64,000 bases of DNA, taken from NCBI GenBank assembly GCA_964540695.1, contig CAZINS010000004.1:1-64000 (forward strand). The letters run 5' to 3'. Numbering within the stretch: position 1 is the first letter of the stretch; the number at the start of each line of letters is the position of its first letter. The stretch is from DYGA01 sp964540695. Lineage in GTDB: Bacteria > Patescibacteriota > Patescibacteriia > S139-126. Positions 43,546 through 52,690 of this stretch are shown piece after piece. A program made the position numbers and the translations under genes. The notes under the pieces are model-generated. The model worked only from the letters and a program-made list of their open reading frames with translations. It searched no databases and had not been told where the DNA came from.

Positions 43546-44658
43546 ATGTGTATAAAAAATAAATATGTTAGACAAGTATTTACTGGTATTGGTAAGTTTA
43601 TAATTGCAGTTCTAATTTTTTTAATTGTTTTTGTTATTATTATCCCTGGGTTTTTAAGTTTATTTTGGGGAGAAGATATTCCTGAAGTAGATGATGCTGA
43701 TTTAATGTTATCAAAAATTACCTTAGCTGATGAACAAAATATGTTTATAGAACTTGATCAGATTACTAGTGATATGGTTTATGAACCAAAAGAAGTAAAT
43801 TTTGTTAAAGATTTTTTAAACAGTGACACTTGGGATGAAGAATTTTCTAATGAAGTATTTACTAAAAACGAACAAGTTCTCGAGCTATGGGACCGGGCAG
43901 CACAAAAAGATGATTTTTTATTGCCCGACTTGGCTGATTTAGAGAATAAAACAAGATTAAATTTGCCCGTTAATAATTATAATAGGTGGCGGGGAGCAAA
44001 TAGAGTTTCTTTATCTTATGCAGTATGGTTAGCACAAAACGGAGAAAATCAAATAGCAGTTGATCAAGTAATAAAATCTTGGAAAATCGGGGATGCAATG
44101 ATGAAGTCACAAATGATTACCATTGGGTATTTAGTTGGCATGGCTATAAAAAATAATGCTTTAGAGGGGCTACAAAAAGTTATTGATATTAGTGAAGGGG
44201 AAAATATAGATAAAAATGTTTTATTAAATGATTTGGCTAAATACAATAATCAAAATGATAATGTATCCTATTTTAAATTAGATTATAATCTTACCAAAAA
44301 AGATTTTAATTTTTTAAAAAATTATCAGGAAAATTATTTTGGTAGAAATTATTTTATTACCAAATATATTTTTAAAAACAATTTTTACTTTAAACAAAAT
44401 TTAACTATTTCCTATCAAGCAGATTTGTATAGACAGTTAATAAAAAATGCACAAGATCCTTGCGGAGTAAATAAAGAGGTAAAAAGTATATATGGTCCAT
44501 ATGATATGGTTGGTTATTTAAAATTATATTTTACTGAAAATGCTGTGGGAAAAGTTTTAACAAGTCTTTCTTTTATGTCCTTTAATAATGTTATTAAAAA
44601 AACTTGTGACTTAAATAATAAGTATCAAGAGACAGTTAATTTAATAGAAAATTATTAA
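43546..44658 (+). CDS. Membrane-anchored protein of unknown function
   Basis: 370 residues: one N-terminal span (about 15-42) and a large, mainly helical outer domain without cysteine pairs or known motifs. Segments such as VSLSYAVWLAQNGENQIAVDQVI look like TPR-type or similar alpha-helical repeats. No family recognised. The next gene starts 11 bases after its stop, so both may act together. Confidence 0.6.
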   Translation: MCIKNKYVRQVFTGIGKFIIAVLIFLIVFVIIIPGFLSLFWGEDIPEVDDADLMLSKITLADEQNMFIELDQITSDMVYEPKEVNFVKDFLNSDTWDEEFSNEVFTKNEQVLELWDRAAQKDDFLLPDLADLENKTRLNLPVNNYNRWRGANRVSLSYAVWLAQNGENQIAVDQVIKSWKIGDAMMKSQMITIGYLVGMAIKNNALEGLQKVIDISEGENIDKNVLLNDLAKYNNQNDNVSYFKLDYNLTKKDFNFLKNYQENYFGRNYFITKYIFKNNFYFKQNLTISYQADLYRQLIKNAQDPCGVNKEVKSIYGPYDMVGYLKLYFTENAVGKVLTSLSFMSFNNVIKKTCDLNNKYQETVNLIENY

Positions 44659-44669
44659 TTTATTATCTT

Positions 44670-45494
44670 ATGAATATGTTTGAGTTCAATAAACCAAAAG
44701 TTGAAAAAGAAAAATTAAATATTAGTGAAAAAGAAAATATTGATAACATTTGGCAAAGAGCCAAAGATTTTGGTTTAGAACAGGTTGTATCAAAAGGGAA
44801 ATATGTTTATCGTGTTATTTTGGGGTCGGCTTTACTTTTGGGAGCACAAAATTTAGAAGCCAGAAATTTAGAAAATAATAATTCAGAAGACAATAAGGAG
44901 GAAATAAAAAAGTATATTAGTAATTTTGAACAAACCGGTACACATCAAGAGACTTTAGCTAAGCTCACAACTGATATTGAGAACCGTTTTGCCAATCTAC
45001 CAAACTCAGATTTGTCAGCTTACACTCAAGAATTAAATGGTACTATTAATAAAAATATAGAAGGGTCGGATATATTAAACAGTAATGAATTGGGGGATAT
45101 AGAGGTTAGTATTAATAGTTATCATGTACAATGGGAGAATAGTAATGGTTTAGAAAGTAGTTCTGGATCTAAAATTTATTTAAAAAAAATGTCAGAGGAA
45201 GAAATTGAAAGCAAGGGTGTTATACTAGAGGCAGTAGGTAAGGGTGTTACTAAACAAGAGGCTATTTTACATGCCCTCAAAGAGTTGTCCAATCAATGTC
45301 AAGTTGATGTCCGGGGCATAACAAAAAATTTAACTACTGAAGATAGTAATTTAGTAAATCAAGAATTTTTACAAGTTACAGAAATTTCAGGTTTAAATAC
45401 TTTTGAAAATGTTAAAGTATTAAATGCCGAGCAAATAGACAATATTTGGTCAGTTCAATTACAAGCTGAAGTCGGGGTTAAAGTAGAAAAATAA
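44670..45494 (+). CDS. Hypothetical protein with one hydrophobic segment
   Basis: 274 residues. A charged N-terminus, a hydrophobic stretch (about 49-64, YRVILGSALLLGAQNL), then an acidic, mixed alpha/beta region. Near residue 185 the text KGVTKQEAILHALKELS suggests a helix following a beta-strand, as in LPP20/FlgT-like or DUF4384-like repeats, but this is weak. No confident family. Second gene of a pair with 43546; the cyclophilin gene follows after 23 bases. Confidence 0.5.
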   Translation: MNMFEFNKPKVEKEKLNISEKENIDNIWQRAKDFGLEQVVSKGKYVYRVILGSALLLGAQNLEARNLENNNSEDNKEEIKKYISNFEQTGTHQETLAKLTTDIENRFANLPNSDLSAYTQELNGTINKNIEGSDILNSNELGDIEVSINSYHVQWENSNGLESSSGSKIYLKKMSEEEIESKGVILEAVGKGVTKQEAILHALKELSNQCQVDVRGITKNLTTEDSNLVNQEFLQVTEISGLNTFENVKVLNAEQIDNIWSVQLQAEVGVKVEK

Positions 45495-45517
45495 TTAATT
45501 ATTAATCATAGTTTTAA

Positions 45518-46225
45518 ATGAAAAAAACACAAATTGTTTTTTTAGTTTTATTTTTTATAATCATAATAGGCGGTTTTGTTTTTTATATGAAAAATTTAAA
45601 CCAAACCAATGAAGAAGTATTGTCAAATGACAGTTACGCCACTAAACCACCAGAAAAAACAATAGTTAATGAAAATCAACCAAATACTAATCAATTTTTA
45701 AATAATGAAAATATGAATGATACTACAATAGAACCAAGGGAAAATTTTAGTCATGAAATTACAATTCAAACAAATATGGGAGAAATTGTATTTTTGACTT
45801 ATGATGCTGATACTCCCAATACGGTAAATAATTTTATCAGTTTAGCTGAAAAAAATTATTATGATGGAGTAATTTTTCATCGGGTGATAGATAAATTTAT
45901 GATTCAAGGTGGTGACCCCACTGGTACTGGTAGAGGGGGTCCTGGTTATACATTTGCTGATGAACTTAATCCCAATACAGAGTCATTTCGGCTTGGTTAT
46001 AAGGTTGGCACGGTAGCCATGGCCAATGCTGGTCCCAACACCAATGGTAGTCAGTTTTTTATTATGGTGGCTGATTATCCCTTGCCTAATGCTTACACCA
46101 TTTTTGGCAAAGTCATCAAAGGACAAGAAATAGCTAATGCTATAGCCAAAGTTGAAAAAGATGGTAATGATAAACCATTGCAAGATGTGGTGATGGAAAA
46201 GGTTAGTGTAAAGCAAGTAGATTAG
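45518..46225 (+). CDS. Cyclophilin-type peptidyl-prolyl isomerase
   Basis: 235 residues: N-terminal membrane anchor (about 5-24), an Asn/Thr-rich linker, then a cyclophilin domain from about residue 75. Hallmarks: FHRVIDKFMIQGGDPTGTGRG (Arg of the active site in FHRV), AMANAGPNTNGSQFFI and a shortened end. It is exported and tethered outside the membrane, where it may help fold secreted proteins, complementing the PpiC foldase at 20786. Loops are short as in bacterial PpiA/B. Confidence 0.9.
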   Translation: MKKTQIVFLVLFFIIIIGGFVFYMKNLNQTNEEVLSNDSYATKPPEKTIVNENQPNTNQFLNNENMNDTTIEPRENFSHEITIQTNMGEIVFLTYDADTPNTVNNFISLAEKNYYDGVIFHRVIDKFMIQGGDPTGTGRGGPGYTFADELNPNTESFRLGYKVGTVAMANAGPNTNGSQFFIMVADYPLPNAYTIFGKVIKGQEIANAIAKVEKDGNDKPLQDVVMEKVSVKQVD

Positions 46226-46231
46226 TAATTA

Positions 46232-46260
46232 TTGACAAAATAACAATAAAGTTTTAATTT
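46232..46260 (+). promoter_or_regulatory. Promoter
   Basis: TTGACA (46232-46237), 17 bases, TAATTT (46255-46260), about 50 bases before the ATG at 46313. Confidence 0.65.
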
Positions 46261-46312
46261 TTATAAATTCACATTAACAACATATTTCCATCATTAAAAT
46301 TAGAGGTGCTAG

Positions 46313-46789
46313 ATGTCAAAAAAAACAAAAGGTCAGTCTGTTTCTTTGGATCAAATTTTTGATTCTATCCAGGGTAAAACCCCTTGTTGCCAGTTTGATA
46401 ACGGGCAAATCAAATGTTCAGCTACTTTCAGCCAGCAACGTTATTGCTATGATTTACTTATTAAAAATTCAAAGGATATTTTTTCTTTTGTTTTCATGGA
46501 TGGTGAAGAAGTAAAAAGTGGTGCTGATATTTTATTTGAAGCCAGTGTATTTTTTGAGGATTTTAATATCTTAGAAAAAGATATTATTAAAAAAGGCGAG
46601 TGTGTTCAGGTCAATGTTCCTGTAAAAAAAGTATTATCAGTCATTGATAAATTACATATTTTTTGTCCCGAGGACGATGAAACTATTTTGTTGCCAGAAG
46701 ATTTTACTGGTTTGGATCAGAAACAGATTGATAAAAAGTGTTTAGAAATTGATGATTTAGATGATTTTGATGATGAGTATAATGTATAA
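46313..46789 (+). CDS. Acidic cytoplasmic hypothetical protein
   Basis: 158 residues, no membrane segment. Six cysteines occur (CC at about 24-25, then C35, C46 and two later ones) and the C-terminus is strongly acidic (DDLDDFDDEYNV). No known family. It has its own promoter and terminator, suggesting a monocistronic, independently controlled gene. Confidence 0.55.
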   Translation: MSKKTKGQSVSLDQIFDSIQGKTPCCQFDNGQIKCSATFSQQRYCYDLLIKNSKDIFSFVFMDGEEVKSGADILFEASVFFEDFNILEKDIIKKGECVQVNVPVKKVLSVIDKLHIFCPEDDETILLPEDFTGLDQKQIDKKCLEIDDLDDFDDEYNV

Positions 46790-46794
46790 TATTT

Positions 46795-46819
46795 ACCCCG
46801 CATTTTAAAAATGTGGGGT
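46795..46819 (+). terminator. Intrinsic terminator
   Basis: ACCCCGCATTT / AAATGTGGGGT stem (one G-U), then TTAATAATATTT. Confidence 0.75.
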
Positions 46820-46854
46820 TTAATAATATTTAAAATATAAAATAAATTTTTTTA

Positions 46855-46883
46855 TTGACGGAAAGACAAATTTATTGTAAATT
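46855..46883 (+). promoter_or_regulatory. Promoter
   Basis: TTGACG (46855-46860), 17 bases, TAAATT (46878-46883); leads to the small gene at 46928. Confidence 0.6.
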
Positions 46884-46927
46884 ATTGTGAATAGTAAATT
46901 AAAATATTCATAAAGCAAGGAGAAAAA

Positions 46928-47176
46928 ATGACCTACATGTCTTTTCAAACAATCGATAAGCAAATATATTTTTTTGTTGGTAAAAATAAACAAGCAATAA
47001 TGCTTGATACCAACCAAGGCACAGAATTCGGTGGGGCTATATTTTTAGCAAACTCGCAGCAAGAGTTAACCAGTAAAGAATTCTTTACAAAAAACTTACC
47101 TTACCAGCATTTGGCTGTTAAAGCTGTTTTAAGCGGCAGCCCTTCCTACCTAGTTAATATATTAAAAGCGACTTAA
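46928..47176 (+). CDS. Small hypothetical protein (82 aa)
   Basis: ATG 46928 follows AAGGAG at good spacing and a promoter at 46855. The protein is soluble, beta-rich at the start (SFQTIDKQIYFFVGKNKQ) with no recognised domain. Its TAA is the beginning of the loop of the terminator 47165-47190. Clear expression signals make it a real gene despite its size. Confidence 0.65.
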   Translation: MTYMSFQTIDKQIYFFVGKNKQAIMLDTNQGTEFGGAIFLANSQQELTSKEFFTKNLPYQHLAVKAVLSGSPSYLVNILKAT

Positions 47177-47190
47177 AATAGTCGCTTTTT
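47165..47190 (+). terminator. Terminator with the stop codon in its loop
   Basis: AAAGCGACT / AGTCGCTTT stem and T-run; TAA 47174-47176 lies in the loop. Confidence 0.88.
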
Positions 47191-47278
47191 ATTGTATTTA
47201 TTATTTGACCAATAGATTTTTATGTGGCAAGATATAGCGAAAGTTACTTTAAAATATTAAAATAATAAGGAGAAAGTT

Positions 47279-48217
47279 ATGAAACAAAATAATATAAAAA
47301 AATGTGAGGTAGTAGATATAACCACCCCACAAAAGATTATTTTAAACGGATTATTGTTTGGCCCAAATAGAGCCAGTACCGGATTTATATATATCCCAGG
47401 ACTGGCGAGTAGTGTTTTTTCTAAATTAGACTTAGTGGCTTTTTTAGCTGCTAGTAATTTTTCTGTTTTGACTGTAAATACCCGTGGACATGATAAAGTT
47501 ACTCGGGTACAAAAATTGGATAAACGTAACAGTAAGGTTTATCACTCTATTAGAGCAGGGGGAGCACATGAAGTTTTTACAGAATGCAAAGGCGATATTG
47601 CCGGTGCAGTAAAATTTATGCTTGATCGTAAGATAAAGAATATTTATTTAGTAGGTCATTCTACGGGTTGTCAAAAATCAATTTATTACTTAGCTTTTGG
47701 AAAGTATAAAGAAAAAGTAAAAGGGGCGATTTTACTATGCCCTATGAGTGATTATGCATCAGCAGTAAGTGAATACGGTCAAATAAAACTTAAAAAAATT
47801 GCTAGTTTTGCCAGACAATTGGTACGTCAAGGACATGGTCACAGTATATTACCATTAAATTTATGGCCAAATTATGATGATGCTCAAAGATTTTTAAGTC
47901 TTTACACACCCGATAGCCCAGAAGAAATTTTTTCTTATATTAATCCTGATAAAAACCCAAAAACTTTGCTTAGAGTTAAACAACCGTTATTAGTAGTACT
48001 AGCTGGACAAGATGAATATCAGGACAGACCAACAAAACAAATTGCCACTTGGTTTAATAAATATTTAAAAGGTTCAGTCAGTCAGGTGACAACTTTACAG
48101 AAAGCAAAACATTCATTGTCTGGTTATGAAAAATTAGTTTCCGAAGTAATTCATTTTTGGATAAACAATCAAAGGAGGAAAAGATGGAAAAAATCATCGG
48201 AACAAGTGAACAACTAA
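47279..48217 (+). CDS. Alpha/beta-hydrolase family protein
   Basis: 312 residues with an AAGGAG ribosome-binding site. Elements of the fold: FIYIPGLASSVFSK near the oxyanion hole, nucleophile elbow GHSTG (Ser in VGHSTGCQKS, about residue 128), LLVVLAGQDE with an acid (Asp) and KAKHSLSGY with the His. It resembles DUF1749 (SidJ-like esterases) in KGAILLCPMSDYA. Likely an esterase or lipase; substrate unknown. The next small gene starts inside its 3' end. Confidence 0.8.
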   Translation: MKQNNIKKCEVVDITTPQKIILNGLLFGPNRASTGFIYIPGLASSVFSKLDLVAFLAASNFSVLTVNTRGHDKVTRVQKLDKRNSKVYHSIRAGGAHEVFTECKGDIAGAVKFMLDRKIKNIYLVGHSTGCQKSIYYLAFGKYKEKVKGAILLCPMSDYASAVSEYGQIKLKKIASFARQLVRQGHGHSILPLNLWPNYDDAQRFLSLYTPDSPEEIFSYINPDKNPKTLLRVKQPLLVVLAGQDEYQDRPTKQIATWFNKYLKGSVSQVTTLQKAKHSLSGYEKLVSEVIHFWINNQRRKRWKKSSEQVNN

Positions 48218-48333
48218 AAGATCTAGAGATTTGTGATTGTGATTGTCACCGACCCGGTTTTGACATCAAGCACGTTATCCCGTGTTGTAGTATTTGTTCT
48301 TTTTGTAAAAAAAAGAATAAAAGGTGGAGCTGA
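48184..48333 (+). CDS. Cysteine-rich small protein (49 aa), zinc-binding candidate
   Basis: ATG 48184 is preceded by AGGAGG, a textbook ribosome-binding site, and lies within the last 34 bases of the hydrolase gene in another frame. The peptide has eight Cys arranged CDCDCHRPG ... PCCSICSFC, then a Lys-rich end. Cx1Cx1CH with CCx2Cx2C is a plausible zinc or iron-sulfur knuckle. No family name known to me. Terminator follows at 48377. Confidence 0.65.
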   Translation: MEKIIGTSEQLKDLEICDCDCHRPGFDIKHVIPCCSICSFCKKKNKRWS

Positions 48334-48376
48334 GTCACACGAATTAATGTGTTCTGACAATCCTAAAAACAAAATT

Positions 48377-48402
48377 AAGCGCCTTAAATAAGGGCGCTTT
48401 TA
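48377..48402 (+). terminator. Intrinsic terminator
   Basis: AAGCGCC / GGCGCTT stem and TTTTAT, after the small cysteine-rich gene. Confidence 0.8.
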
Positions 48403-48443
48403 TATTGATTTTTTTTCTAAATTAAGCTAAATTTAATCTAATT

Positions 48444-50060
48444 ATGCCCAACAACCCAACAAAAAAAGTATACACTTTATTTTTACCCCTACTAGAACTT
48501 ATTAGGGTTTTTGAGCGTACAGTAGAAAAAGATTTGCCCCCAGAAGATTCGCGTGTAAAATTAAACAATGTTGTTTCAAAAATTTCATTTTTTTATGAAA
48601 AATTGAGAAATGCAGTTGATTATGCTGATGAACATTTATTGCGGGAAAGAGCGATTTTACGTAATTTAAAAAGAACCATGACCCTGCAAAACCGTAAAGG
48701 GGAAATTATTGCCAAACCCTTGGTTTATGATTTGATTAGATCTGGTTATTTACCCAATGATCAACTACATGAAGGTGTGATTACACAAACAGAAAAGATA
48801 ATTGATCGTTTTATATTTTTAAATAATTATATTGGCAGTTATAAAGATAAAGAAGAAAAAGTAATTTTATTTAATTTTTTATTACCCCAACTGGCAATAG
48901 AAATTGACGATTTACTGGTCAGTAAAGAGCGTGATAACGCTTTGGTTGAATGTATGTATCAAGTGGTTAAAAAAGACGTGGTCGTGACTGACAATCGTTA
49001 TAGTGAGCTTGATAAAAAAATACAGTTATATGTAGCCATTTTAAAATCTTTGATGAAGGCTGATCAGGCTAGAATAGGTTTTTATATGTGGCAACTTTAT
49101 GTACCAGATTGGCAACAAGCCAATGAGCAAGAGCTAATATTGCTGGCTAAAAATATCTCAGATATATATCAAAAAATTAAAAGACAGCATGAACATCCAC
49201 TGACTAATTTATATATTAGAATATTACGTAAATATAATGTTTTATTTTTGGTTATAAGAGATATTGTGCAGGAATATCCAAATGAAGCCTTAGAAATATG
49301 GAAGCAGCCAATTTTATTGGAAGAGCGGATTAGACAAGCTGCTAAAAAAAGATATAAGATTTCAAGGATAAAACTGACTCGTAGTATTGTGCGAAGTATT
49401 ATTTATCTTTTTATTACCAAAATGATATTAGCGGTGTTGTTGGAGTTTCCATTGGATTTGATGTTAGAAAAAAATATCAACTATATGACCATTGCTATCA
49501 ATGTAATGTTTCCGCCACTACTAATGTTTATTATTGGCTTATTTATTAGAGTGCCTGGTATAAAAAATACGGATAAAATAGTTCAAGGTATAAAAGAAAT
49601 TTCTTATCAGTTTGAAGAGAGAAATGTTATTCGCAAAATAAAAAAGCCGCTTAAACGAACTGTACTGATGACTAGAACTTTCAAAATTATTTATACGGTC
49701 ATATTCTTTTTTACTTTTAGTCTGATAGTTTATGGTTTGGATATACTTGGTTTCAACTTAGCCAGTATGGTTATTTTTATATTTTTTTTAAGCGTAGTTT
49801 CTTTTTTTTCTATACGTATCTCACAATCAGCCAGAGAATTGCATATAGTAGAAAAAAAGGAAAATTTGCTTACTTTTATAAAAGATTTTTTTTCTCTGCC
49901 AATTTTGGAAGCCGGACGTTGGCTATCTGATCAATTAAATAAAATTAATTTTTTTGTGGTATTTTTTGATTTTATTATTGAAGCACCTTTCAAAGTAGTA
50001 GTTGATGCTATTGAAGAATGGATGGGTTATGTTAGAGAAAAAAAAGAAGATATTTACTAA
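48444..50060 (+). CDS. Membrane protein of unknown function (538 aa)
   Basis: The N-terminal 320 residues are helical, charged and cytoplasmic, rich in Glu/Lys/Arg, with no motif I recognise. The C-terminal part holds two membrane-span pairs at about 313-330, 345-367, 413-435 and 440-462, followed by an amphipathic tail. No enzyme motif is visible. It may be a scaffold or channel; similar helical-plus-four-span proteins occur in Patescibacteria without names. Stands alone, upstream of a strong promoter. Confidence 0.6.
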   Translation: MPNNPTKKVYTLFLPLLELIRVFERTVEKDLPPEDSRVKLNNVVSKISFFYEKLRNAVDYADEHLLRERAILRNLKRTMTLQNRKGEIIAKPLVYDLIRSGYLPNDQLHEGVITQTEKIIDRFIFLNNYIGSYKDKEEKVILFNFLLPQLAIEIDDLLVSKERDNALVECMYQVVKKDVVVTDNRYSELDKKIQLYVAILKSLMKADQARIGFYMWQLYVPDWQQANEQELILLAKNISDIYQKIKRQHEHPLTNLYIRILRKYNVLFLVIRDIVQEYPNEALEIWKQPILLEERIRQAAKKRYKISRIKLTRSIVRSIIYLFITKMILAVLLEFPLDLMLEKNINYMTIAINVMFPPLLMFIIGLFIRVPGIKNTDKIVQGIKEISYQFEERNVIRKIKKPLKRTVLMTRTFKIIYTVIFFFTFSLIVYGLDILGFNLASMVIFIFFLSVVSFFSIRISQSARELHIVEKKENLLTFIKDFFSLPILEAGRWLSDQLNKINFFVVFFDFIIEAPFKVVVDAIEEWMGYVREKKEDIY

Positions 50061-50107
50061 AAACTTATAAAACACCATATAAACAAAATATTCAGTTGGT
50101 AGCAGGG

Positions 50108-50136
50108 TTGACAAAATCCATTTTTTTTGCTATACT
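50108..50136 (+). promoter_or_regulatory. Promoter of the CAP-domain gene
   Basis: TTGACA (50108-50113), 17 bases, TATACT (50131-50136). Confidence 0.78.
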
Positions 50137-50173
50137 TATATGTTAATTAATTATTTGCTATACTATAAATAGT

Positions 50174-51553
50174 ATGGAGGAAAATAATAAAAAATCTAAA
50201 GTAAAAAAACATAGCAAAATTTGGCGATGGCTTTGTATTTTTTTTGGGTTAAGTTTTTTGATTTACCCTTATAGAAAGAAAATAAAAAAGCAGATTGGCC
50301 AACCAATCAATCGTTTTGCTTTAATTTTAAACGAAGAGTGTAAATATATTCCAGAAAAAATGCAAACTTTAAGAAATAGGTTTAAAAAAAATATAAAAGA
50401 TTTTTTTATACCTTCAAATAGTAATAATCATCAACCACATGGTTTATCTACTAGAGTATTGAAAGTTTATGCTATAGTTTTGATTTTGATTAAATTGATC
50501 ACTGTCGGATTTTTGTTTTTTACTTATCCTAGTCCGGCAGTATTGTCACAAAAAATTTCCTTAGAAATATTTGATTTAACTAATACTTCACGCAATGAAG
50601 AAAGTCTAAATGAGTTAAATTGGAATGATGAATTAGCCAGAGCAGCACAGGCAAAAGCTGATAATATGGTAAGTGATAATTATTTTGCCCACATTGGGCC
50701 TGATGGCAAACAACCGTGGGAATGGATAAATAAAGGAAGTTATTACTTTTTGTATATGGGTGAAAATTTAGCCATGGATTTTTCTTCAGCTAAAATTGCT
50801 CACAGTGCCTTTCAACAATCTCCCTCTCACTGGAAAAATATAATGAATCCTAAATATCAAGATATGGGTGTGGGTGTAGCGGTTGGTAATATTAATGGCC
50901 GGGAAACAATTGTTTTGGTTGAATTTTTTGGTGCTCAAAAAACCGTGCCACCAGTTGTGCCTGTAGCTCAAGCTTCTGAAAATCAATTAGTGGCGGCAAC
51001 CACTCCAGCCACTTCCAATCAAAATGTTACTGTATCTGAGCCTCCTTTAGTTGTTAACAATTCTGTAAGTAAGCCTGAACCAACACCGGTAGTTACTCAA
51101 ACCAATGATACTCAACCACCAATTGAAGAAAACAATCAACCTGAAGAACCTGTAACTATACCAACAGTTGTTGTCGAAGAGCCAGTGATTAATACTGAAG
51201 CACCACCCGCACAAATTGCTGAGACTGTTACAGAACCGCAGGCACAAGAATTGGTTGGCGAGATTTTAGCACCAGAAGAAATAGTTATAGCTGATAATCC
51301 AGTTATAGTTGCCAGTACTAATGAATTAATACAAAAAAGTTTAGTGGAATATGTTGTTATTTTCAGTCGTTATGCTTTATTATTATTTTTAGCAATTTTA
51401 AGTGTGATGTTATTGGTTAATATTTTAGTCAAACCACATATCCAAAATGGTCGAGTAATTTTCCAAAGTTTAGGAGTTATTCTACTTATATCTACTTTAA
51501 TTTTGACTAAATTTCATTTTGTTGAACAGATACAGCAGGTGTTGATATTTTAG
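50174..51553 (+). CDS. CAP (SCP/PR1)-domain membrane protein
   Basis: 459 residues: a first span near 98-118, then an outer CAP domain (about 130-260) with NTSRNEESLNELNWNDELAR, YFAHIGPDGKQPWEW, GENLA and HWKNIMNPKYQDMGVGV, including the His/Glu pairs of the CAP cavity. A Pro/Thr/Glu-rich linker (about 265-385) is followed by two C-terminal spans. Bacterial CAP proteins are exported and may bind or cleave wall components. The long linker suggests reach across the wall. It has a consensus-like promoter and its own terminator. Confidence 0.85.
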   Translation: MEENNKKSKVKKHSKIWRWLCIFFGLSFLIYPYRKKIKKQIGQPINRFALILNEECKYIPEKMQTLRNRFKKNIKDFFIPSNSNNHQPHGLSTRVLKVYAIVLILIKLITVGFLFFTYPSPAVLSQKISLEIFDLTNTSRNEESLNELNWNDELARAAQAKADNMVSDNYFAHIGPDGKQPWEWINKGSYYFLYMGENLAMDFSSAKIAHSAFQQSPSHWKNIMNPKYQDMGVGVAVGNINGRETIVLVEFFGAQKTVPPVVPVAQASENQLVAATTPATSNQNVTVSEPPLVVNNSVSKPEPTPVVTQTNDTQPPIEENNQPEEPVTIPTVVVEEPVINTEAPPAQIAETVTEPQAQELVGEILAPEEIVIADNPVIVASTNELIQKSLVEYVVIFSRYALLLFLAILSVMLLVNILVKPHIQNGRVIFQSLGVILLISTLILTKFHFVEQIQQVLIF

Positions 51554-51570
51554 TATAAAATAACATTATA

Positions 51571-51600
51571 AAAGCCTGTTTTAGCAAAAACAGGCTTTTT
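51571..51600 (+). terminator. Intrinsic terminator
   Basis: AAAGCCTGTTTT / AAAACAGGCTTT stem with a short AGC-containing loop, then Ts. Confidence 0.9.
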
Positions 51601-51655
51601 GCTTTTAGGCCATTTTTATGATAAAATATGTTTAAATTATTAATATAAATTTTGT

Positions 51656-52654
51656 ATGATTGGAGAAAAAAATATTATTATAACGGGAGGAGCAGGTTTT
51701 ATTGGTTCACATTTATGTGATGATTTAGTCAAACGGGGAGCGAATATTATTTGTCTTGATAATTTTGTCAGTGGTACACGTAGTAATATTGAATTTTTAT
51801 TACAAAAACCTAATTTTAGGTTTATTAATCATGACATATCTGAGCCAATTGATTTAGAATCTTTACCAGAGCTGAATACTTTTCATATTGCAGCTAAAGG
51901 CATTCAGGAAATTTATCATTTAGCTTGTCCGATATCTTATAAAGATTATCGTGAACTTCCTCTAGAAACTATTATTACCAACTCTCATGGTACGCGCAAT
52001 ATGTTGGAGTTAGCTGTAAAATATAAAGCAAAATTTTTATTAGCTTCTACCTCAGCAATTTATGGTGAACCCTTAAAAAATATAAAATATTTTAAAGAAG
52101 ATTATTGGGGTTATGTTAATACTACTGGTCCCAGAAGTTCTTACAACGAAGGCAAACGTTTTGCGGAGAGTTTAACTTACAACTATGGTTTATATCATAA
52201 TATCAACACAAAAATTATTAGAATTTTTCAAACCTATGGTCCGCGTATGAGATTCAACGATGCTCGAATGATACCAGATATAATTCGTTCCGCTTTGTCA
52301 GGTGAAGAATTGGTGGTTTATGGTGAAGAAGGTATTACCACATCCTTTTTATATATTTCTGATTTAATAGATGGTTTAACAAAAGCGATGGATGCTGAGG
52401 GAAATATAGTTTTAAATATGGGTCATCCTAAAGAAATTATGGTCGAGGAAGCTGCTCGTGTTATTAAAGAGTTAACTGATTCAAAATCTCAAATAGCTTA
52501 TCGTGAGTCTCCGCAGTATATTTTAAAACACGGTTTACCTGACATCACTAAAGCCAAAGAAACATTAGGGTGGTTTCCTTTAGTTGATCTTAAATCAGGT
52601 CTTACTAAAACAATTGAATACATGAAAGCCCAACAAGGACTTTTAGGAATGTAA
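51656..52654 (+). CDS. UDP-glucuronate decarboxylase-like SDR (UXS)
   Basis: 332 residues, extended short-chain dehydrogenase. NAD site TGGAGFIGSH at the N-terminus; HLACPISYKDY and STSAIYGEP correspond to the UXS substrate and Ser/Thr region; GPRSSYNEGKR gives the catalytic Tyr-x3-Lys. UXS makes UDP-xylose from UDP-glucuronate. The Glu in UXS TSEVYG is Ala here, so product should be checked. It starts the second surface-glycan block. Confidence 0.72.
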   Translation: MIGEKNIIITGGAGFIGSHLCDDLVKRGANIICLDNFVSGTRSNIEFLLQKPNFRFINHDISEPIDLESLPELNTFHIAAKGIQEIYHLACPISYKDYRELPLETIITNSHGTRNMLELAVKYKAKFLLASTSAIYGEPLKNIKYFKEDYWGYVNTTGPRSSYNEGKRFAESLTYNYGLYHNINTKIIRIFQTYGPRMRFNDARMIPDIIRSALSGEELVVYGEEGITTSFLYISDLIDGLTKAMDAEGNIVLNMGHPKEIMVEEAARVIKELTDSKSQIAYRESPQYILKHGLPDITKAKETLGWFPLVDLKSGLTKTIEYMKAQQGLLGM

Positions 52655-52690
52655 TTTATTTTATTAAGAACAATAATATATTTTTAAATT

